The position numbers and the translations under genes are program-made. A stretch of DNA of 64,000 nt from Algoriphagus zhangzhouensis. Its GTDB lineage: Bacteria > Bacteroidota > Bacteroidia > Cytophagales > Cyclobacteriaceae. Position 1 is the stretch's first letter. The number at the start of each line of letters is the position of its first letter. The notes under the pieces are model-generated. The model saw nothing but the letters and a program-made list of their open reading frames with translations, was not told the DNA's origin and did not search any database. This document shows positions 61,418 through 64,000 of the stretch, one piece after another. The stretch covers positions 786,757 to 850,756 of the forward strand of contig NZ_FRXN01000003.1 in assembly GCF_900148515.1 (NCBI RefSeq). The letters run 5' to 3'.

Positions 61418-63115
61418 ATGAGGCAACCCTTACTTTCACTCCCAAAACTTTTCTTTTTTGTTAGCTTTTTGATTTTTACACAAAGCCTTGCCCAAGCCCA
61501 AGGAAGTTATATCCCTTTTGATCGGGATTACTATCATCGCTTTGAACGCTATGAGATTCTTCAGGGAAAGAACAATCCCTTTTTCCAAACGGCCTACAAA
61601 CCTCAAAGGAGAGATCTTCTTGCCAAGTATTTGGATTCCTTGGTAAATGACCCTGTGATTTCTACCGCATCCGACAGGTTCAATTTGGCATATTTGGCAC
61701 AAGACAATTGGGATTTTGTAACTCAAGAAACCCCAGACTCGAATAAACCTTTCCTCAAAAAGCTTTATCGAAAACCTGGAGACTTTGCTCATTATTATAG
61801 TGAGGATTTTGACATTCATTTGAGTCCTGTGATTTATTTGGCGGGAGGAACGGAAACAGATAATGATCAAAACCCTGCTCAGCTTTCCAGAGGAATTGTT
61901 GTGAGAGGAGCCATTGATAAAAAGGTGAGTTTCTTCACCTATATGACCACCACTGAATTATACTTTCCTTCATGGGTAAAAAATTATGCAGAATATAATG
62001 GTGCTGTTCCTGGAGAAGGTTTTTGGAAAGAATACAATACCGATGGCTACAATTATTTCTCAGCCAGAGGTCATGTGAATTTCAACTTGACCAAAAGTAT
62101 TCAAGCTCAAGTGGGACATGACCGAAACTTTATAGGAGAAGGATATCGCTCCTTTTTGCTTTCGGATTTTTCCAATCCTTACATGTTTGTCAAACTGAAC
62201 ACCAAAGTCTGGAAGTTTCAATTGACTAATCTCTGGACTCAGATGACAGCCGACGTCTTTTATGACAGAGGTAGACCAACTGATGGAAGGTATCCCCAGA
62301 AATATTTCTCCATGCACCGCTTGGGATTCAACATTGGCAAAAACATCAACCTTGGTTTCTTTGAATCAGTGATGACTGACAAGGTCAATTTCAACTATTT
62401 CAATCCAATCGTATTTTTCCGCTGGGTAGAGCAGCAATTAGGAACCCCTGACAAAGTCATGTTAGGGTTTGACGGAAAGTGGAATTTCTATCCTGGAATG
62501 CAATTCTATGGACAATTTGCTTTGGATGAGTTTGTGTTTAATGAATTTTTTGGAATAGACGGCAAAGGCTCAAAAAGAAATAAGTTTGGAGCACAGGCAG
62601 GATACAAATACATCAATGCATTCGGACTTTCAAATTTGGATCTCCAGCTTGAGTTCAATGCCGCAAGACCTTATACTTTCCAGGAAAAATTTGATGATCA
62701 ATCCTACAGCAACTGGAGAACTCCACTCACCCATCCAAGAGGTGCAAACTTCAGAGAGTTCATTAGTATCATCCGTTATCAGCCAATTCCAAAGCTGAAC
62801 CTGAGCCTATTGGGAATGTATCAATTGTACGGCACCGATCCAGATACCGAAACCAATTACGGAGGAGATGTTTTGAAAAACAGATTGGAAGGAAGTCCGA
62901 CAGGACTATTTGGAAATTACATCGGTCAGGGAATCGAAAACAAGGTTATTCAGACCAATTTGGTGGCTAGCTATATGCTCAAGCATAATTTCTTCATCGA
63001 TGCAAATCACACTTTTAGAAGGAGAACTGCACAAGATCTGGATTCCCCAGAAAGCAAGCAATTTATCCAATTGGGTATCAGATGGAACTTTATTAGACCT
63101 GATTACAATTTCTAG
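61418..63115 (+). CDS. Wzi/RemB-like outer-membrane protein
   Basis: A 565-aa exported barrel protein. A signal peptide (MRQPLLSLPKLFFFVSFLIFTQSLAQAQ) is followed by an N-terminal ~100-residue helical domain (YHRFERYEILQGKNNPFFQTAYKPQRRDLLAKYLDSL) and then long alternating strands such as YNYFSARGHVNFNLTKSIQAQVGHDRNFIGEGYRSFLLSDFSNPYMFVKLNTKVWKF. The GHDRNFIGEGYRSFLLSD block resembles the capsule-assembly Wzi family and the gliding protein RemB of Flavobacterium. A final strand IQLGIRWNFIRPDYNF ends in phenylalanine. A role in capsule or gliding is inferred from family likeness only. Confidence 0.8.
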   Translation: MRQPLLSLPKLFFFVSFLIFTQSLAQAQGSYIPFDRDYYHRFERYEILQGKNNPFFQTAYKPQRRDLLAKYLDSLVNDPVISTASDRFNLAYLAQDNWDFVTQETPDSNKPFLKKLYRKPGDFAHYYSEDFDIHLSPVIYLAGGTETDNDQNPAQLSRGIVVRGAIDKKVSFFTYMTTTELYFPSWVKNYAEYNGAVPGEGFWKEYNTDGYNYFSARGHVNFNLTKSIQAQVGHDRNFIGEGYRSFLLSDFSNPYMFVKLNTKVWKFQLTNLWTQMTADVFYDRGRPTDGRYPQKYFSMHRLGFNIGKNINLGFFESVMTDKVNFNYFNPIVFFRWVEQQLGTPDKVMLGFDGKWNFYPGMQFYGQFALDEFVFNEFFGIDGKGSKRNKFGAQAGYKYINAFGLSNLDLQLEFNAARPYTFQEKFDDQSYSNWRTPLTHPRGANFREFISIIRYQPIPKLNLSLLGMYQLYGTDPDTETNYGGDVLKNRLEGSPTGLFGNYIGQGIENKVIQTNLVASYMLKHNFFIDANHTFRRRTAQDLDSPESKQFIQLGIRWNFIRPDYNF

Positions 63116-63165
63116 GCATAGCGCAATTTTGCGTAAATGCCCACTGGAATTCCGATATTTGCAAC

Positions 63166-64000
63166 ATGAAGACCTATTTGCGGATCCTTTCTTATGCCAA
63201 ACCATTTGGCAGATTCGTCCCAACATACATTATCTACACCCTCTTTTCCATCATTTTTGGCTTGGTAAATTTCACTTTACTCAAGCCTCTTTTTGATGTG
63301 ATTTTTGAGCAGGTGGATCCACAAAGCCTTGAAAAATACAGGGCTCTTCCTGAGTTTTCTTTTAGTATTGAATACTTCACAGGCCTTTTCAACCACTATT
63401 TTCTACAAGTAACAGATGATTACGGCAAAGTCGGCACTCTGATTTTCGTTTGTATCATCATTGTGATTTCTGTTTTCCTTTCTAATCTTTTCACCTACCT
63501 GTCTGGAGTGGTTTTAGCAAAAGTGAGAGCAGTAGTCATCAAAAAAATGAGAGCAGACATCTTCGGGAAAGTCACTCGTTTTCACATCGGCTATTTTTCC
63601 AATGAAAGAAAAGGAGACCTGATGTCCAAAATGACCAATGACGTTCAGGAAGTAGAAAATACCATCGTTCAGTCCTTGAGAGTAGTTTTCAGAGAGCCTG
63701 CGACTATAATTCTGTATTTCGCAGTTCTTTTCTTTATGTCGGTTAAGCTGACGCTTTTCACCATTTTGATCATCCCTATCTCCGGAGCGATCATTGGAGG
63801 AATTACTCGAAGACTAAAAAAGAAAGCCATTCAAAGCCAGGAATCTTTAGGTCGAATCGTGAATATCCTTGATGAGACTTTGGGAGGCATGCGAGTGATT
63901 AAAGCCTTCAATGCCGAGAAATTCATGTTCGGGAAATTTGATCAGGAGACAGATCACTATGCGGCAGTCAATGTCAATATGGCGCGAAAAAATGAGCTAG
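63166..64000 (+). CDS. MsbA-type ABC exporter, N-terminal part (cut by window end)
   Basis: The frame starts at ATG 63166 (MKTYLRILSYAKPFGRFVP) and remains open to the end of the window, giving 278 residues. It shows the transmembrane domain of a fused ABC exporter: helices near 20-42 and 90-110, the coupling-helix region RADIFGKVTRFHIGYFSNERKGDLMSKMTNDVQEVE, and LGRIVNILDETLGGMRVIKAFNAE, the last being typical before the nucleotide-binding domain. Lipid or lipid-linked glycan export (MsbA-like) is likely, but a drug or peptide exporter is not excluded. The ATPase half lies outside. Confidence 0.88.
   Translation, partial: MKTYLRILSYAKPFGRFVPTYIIYTLFSIIFGLVNFTLLKPLFDVIFEQVDPQSLEKYRALPEFSFSIEYFTGLFNHYFLQVTDDYGKVGTLIFVCIIIVISVFLSNLFTYLSGVVLAKVRAVVIKKMRADIFGKVTRFHIGYFSNERKGDLMSKMTNDVQEVENTIVQSLRVVFREPATIILYFAVLFFMSVKLTLFTILIIPISGAIIGGITRRLKKKAIQSQESLGRIVNILDETLGGMRVIKAFNAEKFMFGKFDQETDHYAAVNVNMARKNEL

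Overview
The window looks like a chromosomal segment of a Bacteroidota bacterium, most likely a Cytophagales/Cyclobacteriaceae member of the Algoriphagus type. This placement is inference from gene content, not from a marker-gene tree. Supporting signs are a single-subunit SdhC with SdhA/SdhB, a SusC/SusD pair, a secreted protein with a gliding-motility (type IX secretion) C-terminal domain, many short-lipobox lipoproteins, a tmRNA with tag GETSYAMAA, and several exact TAnnTTTG promoter elements. Coding density is high. I see no phage, insertion sequence, CRISPR array, tRNA or rRNA gene.

Layout. 0-3.7 kb: succinate dehydrogenase operon (minus strand). 3.9-10.5 kb: large secreted adhesin-like protein, DCC-family protein, fabD, folK, sppA. 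10.5-11.3 kb: a gene-free stretch with several strong hairpins and a nested inverted-repeat element. 11.3-20 kb: flavin-reductase-like protein, Xaa-Pro aminopeptidase, M16 protease, O-methyltransferase, LysM transglycosylase, DUF3078 protein, and dnaX, which is split by an A10 run in the manner of programmed frameshifting. 20.2-20.6 kb: ssrA (tmRNA). 20.7-26.2 kb: an accessory stretch with a 66-bp repeat in two copies flanking a lipoprotein gene, an orphan hypothetical, a membrane AraC-type regulator and a class C beta-lactamase-like hydrolase. 26.2-34.1 kb: a small glycan-utilisation locus (GH106-type rhamnosidase, SusC, SusD).

34.1-38.4 kb: an ABC export/lipid-type transporter (ATPase plus large FtsX-type permease) with a tiny membrane ORF behind it, divergent from a TesA-like esterase; this is the ybbAP-tesA arrangement also known in Proteobacteria. 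38.3-43.0 kb: an unusual AT-richer cluster of a BKACE-type enzyme, a family 2 glycosyltransferase, a NeuD/PglD-type acetyltransferase and an ATP-grasp ligase in one operon, divergent from a sugar-transfer-associated ATP-grasp protein. It is the best candidate in the window for an undescribed pathway. 43.2-45.7 kb: GMC oxidoreductase with its small gluconate-2-dehydrogenase-type subunit. 45.8-49.2 kb: three overlapping tandem paralogous lipoproteins. 49.3-54.5 kb: Asp-box propeller protein, beta-barrel protein, single-domain response regulator and Na+-dependent transporter.

54.5-61.2 kb: a long minus-strand housekeeping run (RmlD-like reductase, lipoprotein cyclophilin, hemC, RimK-like ligase, retropepsin-like RimK-associated protein, holB, GlmU-like nucleotidyltransferase), then rpmE2. 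61.4-64 kb: a Wzi/RemB-like outer-membrane protein and the start of an MsbA-type ABC exporter that runs off the window.

How they work together: most genes are household metabolism and envelope biogenesis. The accessory interest lies in the dnaX recoding site, the intergenic repeats, the 38-43 kb ligase/acetyltransferase cluster, and the small ORFs.
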